Shown here: one piece after another, positions 15,771 through 22,938 of the stretch
Layout of the letters: each line of letters starts with the position of its first letter
Position numbering within the stretch: the first letter of the stretch is position 1
Source: an uncultured Halieaceae bacterium
GTDB taxonomy: Bacteria > Pseudomonadota > Gammaproteobacteria > Pseudomonadales > Halieaceae
Direction: 5' to 3'
Assembly: GCA_938074135.1 (NCBI GenBank)
Contig: CALJFL010000003.1
Span: 1 to 23,708, forward strand
DNA: 23,708 nt
The notes under the pieces: model-generated
Seen by the model: only the letters and a program-made list of their open reading frames with translations
What the model was told of the DNA's origin: nothing
The model's database searches: none
Position numbers and translations under genes: made by a program

Positions 15771-17120
15771 TCAAGCCTTTTTGAAACGTAGCGACAGCGC
15801 CAGGGTGCCCAGCATGATGCCGCTCTGGTGCTCGAAGCTATTGCCCGGTGCATACTCCAGAGTGTCTGTTCTCTCCAGGAGTCGCTCCCAGGCGATAACC
15901 TGTTCCAGTCTGGAGATGCCAGCCCCGGGACAGGTCCGCGGGCCCTGCGAAAAGCTCAGGTGATTGCCCAGTGCCTTGCGCTCCAGGTCTATCTCATAGG
16001 GGCAGCTGTATTGTTTTGGATCCACGTTGCCGGCGCCAAAGCGAATGTGCAGTACTGAACCGGCGGGAACCTCGACGTCCTGAAAAACCTCATCGCGGGT
16101 TGTCATTCGGGTAGATAATCCCTGGGTGGGCGCGCGCAGGCGCAGACACTCTTCGGTAAAGGCGCGAATATGATCCGGCTTCTGCTGTAGTTTGGCGAAT
16201 AGCGCCGGGTCATCGCACAGCAACTGTGCGCCTTCTTCCAGCGCGTACTGGGTGGTTTCCAGTCCCCCCAGCACCATCAGGTAAACAATGCCGGCGATTT
16301 CGGCATCGGTGAGCAAGCGGTCAAGTGCCTGATAGCGCACAGTTGTCAGGGCACTGATCATGTCATCACCGGGATTGGCTCGTTTTTTTACGACCATGTC
16401 CTCAACGTATTCGCCGAAGCCCGCTACACTCTCTGCCTGTCGCGCGGCGTCTGCTTCGTTGAGTATATTCAGGTGGCCCTGCCCGTAGACAAAGCCAATC
16501 ACCAGGGCGCTGCCCCAGGCCTCCAGTTGCGGTAAATCTGCCAGCGGAAAGCCGAGCACCCGGGCCATGATGATCTGGGGCAGGGGCTTGGCAAATTCCT
16601 GAATGAATTCCACCGTACCTTTACCATCGCCGTCGTCCCGGTCTATCCAGCGATCAATCAGCTCGTCGACAACACCGGTTATCATCTCTTTATGGCGTTT
16701 GGCACCGGGTCCGACCCAGGGGTCTGTCAACTCCTTGCGATGCGTTCGCCACAGTTCGATAGTCGGCCTTAGGGTGCGAGCCGACTCCAGGGCGATATCA
16801 AAGCGCGCGGGGTCTTTTGGCGGTTGCTCGCCGCGGTCGAGCATGGCCTGCATCTCGTTGACCCAGAGGCTCATAATCGGCGTGTATCGTGCGGGGTCTT
16901 TTACCACCCGCTCGATGTCTTCGTGGCGGGTCAGCACGAAGGCGTCGCTTTTTCCGTCCAGCCCTTCTCCGGCCAATCGCAGTACCGGCGCCTCGGCATG
17001 GAGTATGGGATAGGCTTCGTACCAATGCTCCTGGGATCCCGGGCCGAACAGGTCAACGTCGGTGAGGGAGTGCGGGCAGCTGGCGGGGCCACTATAGTGG
17101 TTTGGGGTTTTATTATTCAT
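15771..17120 (-). CDS. Bacterial cytochrome P450
   Basis: A 449-residue soluble heme monooxygenase. The I-helix oxygen-activation motif is GGLETT (285-290), the K-helix ExxR is Glu324-Arg327 (ECLR), and the heme loop is FSQGPRTCPG (390-399) with Cys397 as the iron ligand. The loop keeps FxxGxxxCxG, with Arg395 near the position often held by His or Arg. No membrane anchor is present, as expected for bacterial P450s. The ATG has no clear Shine-Dalgarno site. No dedicated ferredoxin or reductase adjoins; only the ABM protein follows. It diverges from an SDR gene, which could oxidise the alcohol formed. Family number and substrate are not determined. Confidence 0.95.
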   Translation of the reverse strand: MNNKTPNHYSGPASCPHSLTDVDLFGPGSQEHWYEAYPILHAEAPVLRLAGEGLDGKSDAFVLTRHEDIERVVKDPARYTPIMSLWVNEMQAMLDRGEQPPKDPARFDIALESARTLRPTIELWRTHRKELTDPWVGPGAKRHKEMITGVVDELIDRWIDRDDGDGKGTVEFIQEFAKPLPQIIMARVLGFPLADLPQLEAWGSALVIGFVYGQGHLNILNEADAARQAESVAGFGEYVEDMVVKKRANPGDDMISALTTVRYQALDRLLTDAEIAGIVYLMVLGGLETTQYALEEGAQLLCDDPALFAKLQQKPDHIRAFTEECLRLRAPTQGLSTRMTTRDEVFQDVEVPAGSVLHIRFGAGNVDPKQYSCPYEIDLERKALGNHLSFSQGPRTCPGAGISRLEQVIAWERLLERTDTLEYAPGNSFEHQSGIMLGTLALSLRFKKA

Positions 17121-17288
17121 AGGTAGATCAGTGTAGATTATCTGGACCTTGGGGAAAACAGGCCATACAGTCTGTTTCGCGACTATCCTTTAGCGACAGT
17201 TGCCCGTGACGAGTGGGTGATGTCGACGATGGACAGGTAATCCCCCCTGGGGGCCCAAACAATAATGATTATTCAGGAGTAAGGCTTT
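17121..17288. promoter_or_regulatory. Divergent promoter region, P450 / SDR
   Basis: A 168-base gap between divergent genes. It contains the 13-base palindrome AATAATGATTATT at 17261-17273, immediately before the SDR ribosome site AGGAG, and just upstream a C6-T-G5 block followed by GGGCCC that could form secondary structure. An operator or leader structure near the SDR start is possible. No consensus promoter was identified with confidence. Confidence 0.4.
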
Positions 17289-18107
17289 ATGGCGAGATTC
17301 GACGATGCGTGTGTGGTAGTGACCGGTGGTGCCAGCGGTATAGGCGAGGCGACGGTGCGTGGCGTTGTAGCCGAGGGTGGCCGGGTTGTTATCGCCGACC
17401 TGCAGGAAGAGCGAGGGCAGGCGCTGGCGGCCGAGCTCGGTGACGCCGTGCGGTTTCATCACACTGATGTCACCAATGAGGATGCCATCGTAAGTGCCAT
17501 CGCCTTAGCTGAGTCCGAGCTGGGCAAGCTGACAGGGATGGTCAACAACGCCGGTATCGTCGGTGCTGTCGGTTCGATCATGGATACGCCGGTGGAGGCC
17601 TATGACCATACGATGGCCATTCTGGCGCGGGCGGTGTTTCTCGGCATAAAGCATGCAGCGCGGGCCATGCGGCCCCACGGCAAGGGCGCCATTGTTTCCA
17701 TGTCCAGCACCGCCGGGGTGATGGGTGGTCTCGGTCCTCACGTTTACACGATGGCCAAGCATGGTGTCGTTGGTATTACCAAGTCGGCGGCCAGTGAGTT
17801 GTCCGGGCTGGGCATTCGGGTTAACGCGATAGCGCCCGGCGGTACGGTCACTGCCATGACGGCAGCCCTGGCGGATAATGACACGGCGGCGATAACCCAG
17901 AGCATCGCTGAAGCATCTCCCCTTGGCTTTGCCTGCATGCCCGAGGACATCGCCAATGCCATCCTGTTTGCTCTTAGCGATGACTCACGCTACATGACGG
18001 GTCATACACTGGTCATTGATGCTGGCGAGACAACAGGTGGTTCGCCGGCAGCCTTTCATGGCGAGCAAGCCGAAATATTGCTGCACGCCGGGCAGCGCCG
18101 CAGCTAA
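17289..18107 (+). CDS. SDR-family NAD-type dehydrogenase
   Basis: A 272-residue short-chain dehydrogenase that oxidises an alcohol or reduces a ketone. The cofactor loop TGGASGIG is at 12-19, acidic Asp37 after the second strand (IADLQ) points to NAD(H), NNAG is at 86-89, the catalytic Ser is near 139-140 (SMSS), and Tyr153-x3-Lys157 is the active pair. AGGAG lies nine bases before the ATG. The C-terminal 25 residues (after TGHTLVIDAGE) extend past the usual SDR end and are not recognised. It diverges from the P450 and is separated from the next gene by a strong terminator, so it is probably monocistronic. Confidence 0.93.
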   Translation: MARFDDACVVVTGGASGIGEATVRGVVAEGGRVVIADLQEERGQALAAELGDAVRFHHTDVTNEDAIVSAIALAESELGKLTGMVNNAGIVGAVGSIMDTPVEAYDHTMAILARAVFLGIKHAARAMRPHGKGAIVSMSSTAGVMGGLGPHVYTMAKHGVVGITKSAASELSGLGIRVNAIAPGGTVTAMTAALADNDTAAITQSIAEASPLGFACMPEDIANAILFALSDDSRYMTGHTLVIDAGETTGGSPAAFHGEQAEILLHAGQRRS

Positions 18108-18121
18108 GGCCGGCAAGTCAC

Positions 18122-18150
18122 AAAGGGGCCGCCATTTGGCTGGCCCCTTT
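18122..18150. terminator. Bidirectional intrinsic terminator
   Basis: AAAGGGGCC (18122-18130) pairs exactly with GGCCCCTTT (18142-18150), and GCCA/TGGC extends the stem inward with one bulged T and a two-base loop. The right arm runs into TTTGTTT and the left arm begins with AAA, so it can work for both convergent genes that end at 18107 and 18153. This is the clearest terminator in the window. Confidence 0.85.
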
Positions 18151-18152
18151 GT

Positions 18153-18677
18153 TTAAACAGCGTTGACCGGTCGGTAGCGGTTGTCGCGTTGATAAACCGC
18201 GTCGGTGTTACGTTCGCCGCGCAGGCAGTCCGGGGCCTGATCGAAGTAACTGTCCCGGCTGGTCTCGGTGCGACTCCAATCCACGCGCTCGCTGCGATAG
18301 GCCATTTTCCATTCGCCATCGCGGCACTCGTAACGGTCGAGATAGCGACCGGCAATGATGACGTCCTCGAAACCCTCGTCGGTTTTAATTTTATGGTAGG
18401 CGTTGAAGTAGACTTCGCCAAAAGCCTCGTCACCAACAACATCGATCAGTACGTTACCAACGAAGTGCTGGTTGGCCTCATGGCCTTGGAGCGCGCCAAT
18501 AGCGAAGTCTACGAAGTCAGAGGGTATGCCGTTACTGAAGCCGTACTCGCACCAACCGTCGTCGTGAAATACCGACAGCAGTAGCTCCCGGTCCAATCGG
18601 TCGAGGCCGCGGCTGTAGCGGCAGGCCAGCTCGTAGATCTCCTGCTTGGCCAGCAGGGTGGCGATTTTGTCATTCAT
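18153..18677 (-). CDS. NTF2/SnoaL-like protein, copy 1
   Basis: A 174-residue protein with a predicted cone-shaped NTF2/SnoaL fold. It shares with the next gene the pattern SRGLDR near residue 22, HDDGWCEYGF, a central H-x5-N-x-LI strand pair, AGRYLDRYE and the ending W-K then DW. The two are clearly paralogs. Relatives include polyketide cyclases, ketosteroid isomerase-like enzymes, dehydratases and the small subunits of ring-hydroxylating oxygenases. The ATG follows GGAAAT about ten bases away, and the copy 2 stop is 12 bases upstream, so the pair forms one transcript. The C-terminal 30 residues (FDQAPDCLRGERNTDAVYQRD) resemble the tail of SnoaL-like partners of Rieske enzymes. Reaction unknown. 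Confidence 0.8.
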   Translation of the reverse strand: MNDKIATLLAKQEIYELACRYSRGLDRLDRELLLSVFHDDGWCEYGFSNGIPSDFVDFAIGALQGHEANQHFVGNVLIDVVGDEAFGEVYFNAYHKIKTDEGFEDVIIAGRYLDRYECRDGEWKMAYRSERVDWSRTETSRDSYFDQAPDCLRGERNTDAVYQRDNRYRPVNAV

Positions 18678-18689
18678 AATGATTTCCAG

Positions 18690-19220
18690 TCAGTCCTGCT
18701 GTGACAGCAGGTGGTAAAGGGGGTCATTGTGCAGGTGCCCGCCGCGCGACAGTTCCGACAGCGCCGGATCATCGCTGTCCTTGATTGCCGCTTGCGGTCC
18801 GTACCAATCCATTACCACCTGCCTGTGTTGTAATTTCCACACGCCCGCGCGTTTCACCAATTGGTCAAGATAGCGCCCGGCGAAGGCCATGGATTCGTCC
18901 GCGTCGGCCAAGAGGTGCGCGGCATCGACATAGCTCTCGACTACGGCGGCATCCTGCTGCAGGTTGATCAATGTATTGCTCAGGCAGTGACGCGTCAGCG
19001 TATAGTTATCCCGCAGCGCCACCACAACGAATTCTGCGAACTGCTGGGCGCTACCCTTGTAGGCGCCGTAATCCACTTCGGCGTCGGGCCAGTAGCAGGA
19101 TTTCAGCAGGTCCGCATCCGCGCGATCCAGGCCTCGCGAATGGTTGTGGAGCACATCCATTATAGCCAGTCGGTCGGCCATCTCTTCGAGTGCCGGTATG
19201 GCACCTGTGTCTTTGGTCAT
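18690..19220 (-). CDS. NTF2/SnoaL-like protein, copy 2
   Basis: A 176-residue paralog of the preceding-coordinate gene and first in their transcript. Shared landmarks are HSRGLDRADADLLKSCYWPD, DYGAYKGSAQQFAEF, RHCLSNTLINL, DAAHLLAD, AGRYLDQLVKRAGVWKLQHR and MDWYG. GGAG is eight bases before the ATG. It diverges from the Rieske alpha gene at 19351 across 130 bases. Its length and fold are similar to beta subunits of ring-hydroxylating oxygenases, though it lacks clear identity to them. A catalytic role as an isomerase, dehydratase or cyclase on the oxygenated product is an alternative. The family is reasonably sure, the job is not. Confidence 0.8.
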   Translation of the reverse strand: MTKDTGAIPALEEMADRLAIMDVLHNHSRGLDRADADLLKSCYWPDAEVDYGAYKGSAQQFAEFVVVALRDNYTLTRHCLSNTLINLQQDAAVVESYVDAAHLLADADESMAFAGRYLDQLVKRAGVWKLQHRQVVMDWYGPQAAIKDSDDPALSELSRGGHLHNDPLYHLLSQQD

Positions 19221-19350
19221 AGGGAAATCTCCGGGGCCACTTGCCTTGCCCGCTTAAACGAGGGCATACTAAAAAAACAGTCGATCCTGATTGTATTACT
19301 AGGTACCGCGGGCAGTCCACTGCTGGTCCCGCATTTGAAGGGAAACTCGA
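19221..19350. promoter_or_regulatory. Divergent promoter region, NTF2 pair / Rieske oxygenase
   Basis: A 130-base gap holding both start signals: GGAG for the leftward NTF2-like gene and AAGGGA for the rightward oxygenase. Shared control of the two transcripts is plausible from the layout. No strong dyad is seen. Confidence 0.4.
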
Positions 19351-20739
19351 ATGGCCGATAACAACACACATCAGCCAGGGCAGGCCAGGGCTAATGGCCC
19401 GACGGTAGCGGATACACTTACCGCCGACCGGGTCGCTCCGCCGCAGGCGCTGCTGGACAGCCACTATGACTTTCTGGGCGATGACAATATTCCATGCAGC
19501 CGCTATACCAGTCGTGAATTCTTCGATCGCGAGATGCGCGATGTGTGGAGCCGAACCTGGCAGTGGGCCTGCCGCGAAGAGCATGTACAGGATATTGGTG
19601 ACACCTATGTCTATGACATCGGCCCCTATTCGGTCATTGTTGTGCGCTCCGGCGAAGATACTATCCAGGCCTTTCTGAATAGCTGTACGCATCGACGGAC
19701 CCGGATTCTTGCCGGTGAGGGTACGGGGTATAGCGCAGGGTTTACCTGTCCTTTTCACGGCTGGTCCTGGCATCTCGACGGCAGTGTCGACGCTATTCCT
19801 GCGGCCTGGGATTTCCCTCATGTCAGCGCCGATACACATGGCCTGGAGCCGGTGGGCTGCGAGCGCTGGGGCGGTTTTGTTTTTATTAATCTCGATCCCA
19901 AAGCGAAGCCGCTGACCGAGTATCTGGATGTTATGCCGGAGCACTTTGCCCAGTTTCCGCTGGACCGACGTAAGGTGACGCTGCATGTGCAAAAAATCCT
20001 GCCGGCCAACTGGAAGGCTGCTCAGGAAGCGTTTATGGAGGCTTACCACAACTTCGAGACTCACAATGCGCCAAACGGGGCCAATGCCCAGTACGATATT
20101 TTCGGCAAGTTCGTTACACGCTTCATCCACAATATTGGCAACTACAGCCCGGAGGCACTGGCAGACTACCCGGGCGACAAATGGCGAGCGCCGCCGTTGA
20201 CCGAGAATGAGGTGCTGCAAACACTATCCATTCACGGGCTGGAGCACGAGGAGGTGCCCCTCGGCGAGACGGCACGGTCGGTGGCAGCCGCGGATTTACG
20301 CAAACTGCTTGGCCAGAAGTGGGGCGTGGACCTTGCCGCAGTCAGCGACAGCATCATGCTCGACTCCATCGAGTATCACCTGTTCCCCAACATGTTCTTC
20401 TTTCCGGGAATCACCATCCCGATGGTGTATCGCTTCCGCCCCAATGGCGATGATGTCGACAGCGCCATCTTCGATTTGATGATCCTGGAACCGTTGGCCG
20501 AGGGTGCCAGCCATCCTGCACCGCCCGACCCCGTGCGGGTAGAGATTGAGCAGTCCTATACCGAGGTGCCGGGTCTGGGTTGGCTCGGCGCCGTATACGA
20601 CGAAGACACGAGCAATCTGTTACAGCAGCAGCAGGGTATGAAATCCAGCCCGTATGGCGGGGTGACCCTCGGTAATTATCAGGAGGCCCGAATCCGTCGG
20701 GTGCACCTGACCCTCGATGAATTTCTTAGGGAGAATTGA
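19351..20739 (+). CDS. Rieske ring-hydroxylating oxygenase, alpha subunit
   Basis: A 462-residue alpha subunit, of a different subgroup from the one at 10322. Rieske ligands are Cys112-x-His114 (CTHRRT) and Cys133-x2-His136 (CPFHGW). The catalytic site is NWKAAQEAFMEAYH then NFETH: Glu226 stands at the usual bridging Asp position, His233 and His238 are probable iron ligands, and Asp419 in YDEDTSNLLQQQQG is the probable third. AAGGGA lies before the ATG. The ferredoxin gene begins four bases after the stop, so the two are co-translated. This is likely a complete oxygenase-ferredoxin pair lacking only a reductase. The final stretch QQQQGMKSSPYGGVTLG is typical of the subgroup with a ferredoxin partner. 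Substrate undetermined. Confidence 0.94.
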   Translation: MADNNTHQPGQARANGPTVADTLTADRVAPPQALLDSHYDFLGDDNIPCSRYTSREFFDREMRDVWSRTWQWACREEHVQDIGDTYVYDIGPYSVIVVRSGEDTIQAFLNSCTHRRTRILAGEGTGYSAGFTCPFHGWSWHLDGSVDAIPAAWDFPHVSADTHGLEPVGCERWGGFVFINLDPKAKPLTEYLDVMPEHFAQFPLDRRKVTLHVQKILPANWKAAQEAFMEAYHNFETHNAPNGANAQYDIFGKFVTRFIHNIGNYSPEALADYPGDKWRAPPLTENEVLQTLSIHGLEHEEVPLGETARSVAAADLRKLLGQKWGVDLAAVSDSIMLDSIEYHLFPNMFFFPGITIPMVYRFRPNGDDVDSAIFDLMILEPLAEGASHPAPPDPVRVEIEQSYTEVPGLGWLGAVYDEDTSNLLQQQQGMKSSPYGGVTLGNYQEARIRRVHLTLDEFLREN

Positions 20740-20742
20740 TCC

Positions 20743-21063
20743 TTGGAGCAAGAACAATACACCTGGGTAGCCGCGCTGTGCGACCTGCCCGAGGGCGATA
20801 TTCAATGTGTTGAGTTTGACGGCAAAGAGGTCCTGCTCTGCCATACCGCAGACGGTGTTTATGCGGTAGACAACCTGTGCAGCCACGCTGAAGCCCGCCT
20901 GAGTGACGGCCGTCTCAAGGGGCAGAAAATTTTCTGCCCGCTGCACGGCGGCTCCTTTGACGTGCGTGATGGTAGTCCGTTGACCCGCCCCGCCATGACT
21001 GCTCTGACTACGTACCCGGTCCGCGTGGAAGGCGACGACATCCTGCTGGCCGTCAGTGATTAG
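20743..21063 (+). CDS. Rieske-type ferredoxin for oxygenase
   Basis: A 106-residue soluble electron carrier. Its [2Fe-2S] ligands are Cys46-x-His48 (CSHAEA) and Cys65-x2-His68 (CPLHGG), as in ferredoxins of biphenyl- and naphthalene-type dioxygenases. The start is TTG at 20743, with AGGGAG nine bases upstream, inside the end of the alpha-subunit gene. An ATG in frame does not occur early enough to keep the domain. It should pass electrons from an unseen reductase to the alpha subunit encoded just before it, and may also serve the Rieske enzyme at 10322. Its stop overlaps the convergent hydrolase stop by four bases. Confidence 0.93.
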   Translation: MEQEQYTWVAALCDLPEGDIQCVEFDGKEVLLCHTADGVYAVDNLCSHAEARLSDGRLKGQKIFCPLHGGSFDVRDGSPLTRPAMTALTTYPVRVEGDDILLAVSD

Positions 21064-21944
21064 ATAGTCTGATCGGTGGCCGCCGCTGCTTCGGCAATGG
21101 TTCTGGCGACAAGATCCGGGTCTTCCATGGGTATGAAATGGCTCATGTGCGGCAAGTAAATCTCTTGGCCTTGTGGTAGCAGGTCGATGAGCCCCGGATA
21201 CGTCGGCGACCCCGACAGGTTAATCGCCGCGCGCGCCACCGACGGGGCTCGCATCAGCGTTACTGGCAGCTGCAGTTTGGGTAACAGGTCGTAGATTTTA
21301 TTGTTGCCGGCCTGGCTCAGATAGATCGCCGCCTCGTGCAGAGGGTCGCAGGCGAGTTTGAGATAGCTTTCCCCTGGTACTTCTACCAGGGCATATTCGC
21401 AGTAGTCCCGCAACATATCTTCCTGCCAGGTATTGAATGGCGGCTTCTGGCGGAACCGTTCGAACATTTCATCGCTGTCGCGCCATTGGTTTTTGCGGCG
21501 GCTCACGGGATGCATGTCAGCTGTCATCACGGCCATTTCCGGTTCAGTCTCGTAGCGATCGCGGGGCAGGATCACCGGGTCGATTAATATCAGGGATCGA
21601 AAGCGCTCTATTCGCTCGGCTGCCACGTGCGCAGCCAGATATCCGCCCAGGCTGTGACCAACGCCCAGTATCCGGTGCAGGTCCAGACTGTCGATAAGCT
21701 GTTCTATGTCGCGAGCCATCAGCACCCAGTCTATCTCTCCCTGGGCGGCGCTGGCCCCGTGGAAGCGCAGGTCAACGGCGTAAATATGTGCGTCCGGGAG
21801 TCGTTGCACGATCTGGTCCCAGCAACGGCTGTGGAAACCGGTGGCGTGTAACATTAAGATTGGGTCGCCGCTGCCCTCCCACTCATGGACACGCAGGGTG
21901 GTATCGTGCAGGTCCAGTTCAAACTGACGGGGTTGTGATCGCAA
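21060..21944 (-). CDS. Alpha/beta hydrolase
   Basis: A 294-residue hydrolase of the alpha/beta fold. The oxyanion region is LMLHATGFHSRCW, the nucleophile elbow GVGHSLGG holds Ser98, and the catalytic His is probably His269 in YLPHMSHFIP. The acidic member is not clear from sequence. I placed the start at TTG 21944, six bases after AGAGG, where the domain begins (QFELDLHDTTLRVHEWEG). The frame stays open to 22364, but that extension overlaps the divergent SDR gene and has no resemblance to hydrolases. It could cleave an ester, lactone, thioester or C-C bond in the catabolic route. It converges on the ferredoxin with a four-base overlap. Confidence 0.88.
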   Translation of the reverse strand: MRSQPRQFELDLHDTTLRVHEWEGSGDPILMLHATGFHSRCWDQIVQRLPDAHIYAVDLRFHGASAAQGEIDWVLMARDIEQLIDSLDLHRILGVGHSLGGYLAAHVAAERIERFRSLILIDPVILPRDRYETEPEMAVMTADMHPVSRRKNQWRDSDEMFERFRQKPPFNTWQEDMLRDYCEYALVEVPGESYLKLACDPLHEAAIYLSQAGNNKIYDLLPKLQLPVTLMRAPSVARAAINLSGSPTYPGLIDLLPQGQEIYLPHMSHFIPMEDPDLVARTIAEAAAATDQTI

Positions 21945-22158
21945 TGTGACCTCTTGGTTGTGGCGGAGTAGGGCAGTGGTTGCGCGCGGTATGCTACCCT
22001 GCAGCGCGAGAAAATTGTAGAGCCTCGACACTCCTATTATGACCAGTGTCCGGCCCTTAAAAAAGCAGAGCCGTGTGGTTGTACCTGACCAACAAGGATA
22101 CCCCGTTGCAGCAAGCGGCACATACGGTCCCAGACTATGATAGAGCGGAGAGCAGGCC
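21945..22158. promoter_or_regulatory. Divergent promoter region, hydrolase / SDR
   Basis: A 214-base gap between divergent starts. AGAGG serves the hydrolase and GGAGA the SDR. I found no repeat, operator dyad or RNA structure I can support. Confidence 0.35.
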
Positions 22159-22938
22159 ATGGACGCAAACACGACGGCAGCCCATTTCAATCTCGATGGC
22201 AAGGTCATCGTTGTCACGGGTGGTAGCCGGGGGCTTGGAAAAGCTATGTGCACAGCGTTTGCGCAGGCCGGGGCAACCGTGGTGGTCAGTTCCAGAAAAC
22301 AGGATGCCTGCGATCTCGCTGCTGCCGACATCGCCGACGAGACCGGACAGACTTGCGTTGGCATAGCCTGTCACGTCGCCGATTGGGAGGCCTGCGACCG
22401 ACTGGTTGACGCCGTTTATGAAAAGTTTGGCCGCATCGATGTGTTGGTCAACAATGCCGGTCTGTCGCCGCTCTACGAATCGCTGGCCTCGGTAACGCGT
22501 GAGTTATGGGACAAGGTGATCGGCGTGAATTTGTCGGGCCCTTACCGGCTGGCGGCTGTTGTCGGAGAGCGGATGGCAGCGGCTGACGGTGGCTCCATCA
22601 TCAATGTCAGCAGTACCGCAGCAGTTGCGCCCAGCGGCAGTGAGTTGCCCTATGCGATTGCCAAGGCCGGCGTACACAACCTGACCAAAGGCCTGGCCAG
22701 GGTCTATGCACCCAAGGTACGTACCAATTGTATTATGCCGGGTCCTTTTCTGACTGACGTCTCGGCAGCCTGGACCGATGAAGTGAAGGCCGAGTTGAAT
22801 GCCGCCGTCCCCATGGGTCGGTCCGGTGAACCCGGGGAAATTATCGGCGCCGCCCTCTACCTGGCCAGTGAGGCGTCCAGTTATACCAATGGCGCCGTAA
22901 TCAAGGTCGACGGTGGTATGGCCTACGAAGCCGGCTAG
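22159..22938 (+). CDS. SDR-family oxidoreductase (FabG-like)
   Basis: A 259-residue short-chain dehydrogenase of the classical FabG/3-oxoacyl reductase pattern. TGGSRGLG is at 20-27, Arg46 (SSR) after the second strand suggests NADP(H), NNAG at 98-101, SST at 151-153 supplies the catalytic Ser, and Tyr165-x3-Lys169 completes it. The C-terminus SSYTNGAVIKVDGGMAYEAG is typical. GGAGA is seven bases before the ATG. It could reduce a 3-keto or oxidise a 3-hydroxy group on a CoA-bound or ring intermediate. Its stop TAG shares the palindromic CTAG with the stop of the convergent phosphotransferase gene. Confidence 0.94.
   Translation: MDANTTAAHFNLDGKVIVVTGGSRGLGKAMCTAFAQAGATVVVSSRKQDACDLAAADIADETGQTCVGIACHVADWEACDRLVDAVYEKFGRIDVLVNNAGLSPLYESLASVTRELWDKVIGVNLSGPYRLAAVVGERMAAADGGSIINVSSTAAVAPSGSELPYAIAKAGVHNLTKGLARVYAPKVRTNCIMPGPFLTDVSAAWTDEVKAELNAAVPMGRSGEPGEIIGAALYLASEASSYTNGAVIKVDGGMAYEAG

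Noticed and set aside
17240..17257. C6-T-G5 block as a terminator
   Set aside because: The loop would be a single base, there is no T-tract, and it lies in a leader just before a start codon.
20017..20055. Loss of the bridging Asp in the second Rieske enzyme as a sign of inactivity
   Set aside because: Glu at this position is common in a recognised Rieske subgroup (NWKxxxE pattern), and all iron and cluster ligands are present.
19051..20220. A 389-codon leftward frame opposite the Rieske alpha gene
   Set aside because: Long only because the opposing gene has high G+C; it spans two real genes, contains no domain, and the Rieske frame has all metal ligands.
21945..22364. N-terminal extension of the alpha/beta hydrolase
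   Set aside because: It runs antisense through the start of the SDR gene and does not look like hydrolase sequence; TTG at 21944 has AGAGG upstream.
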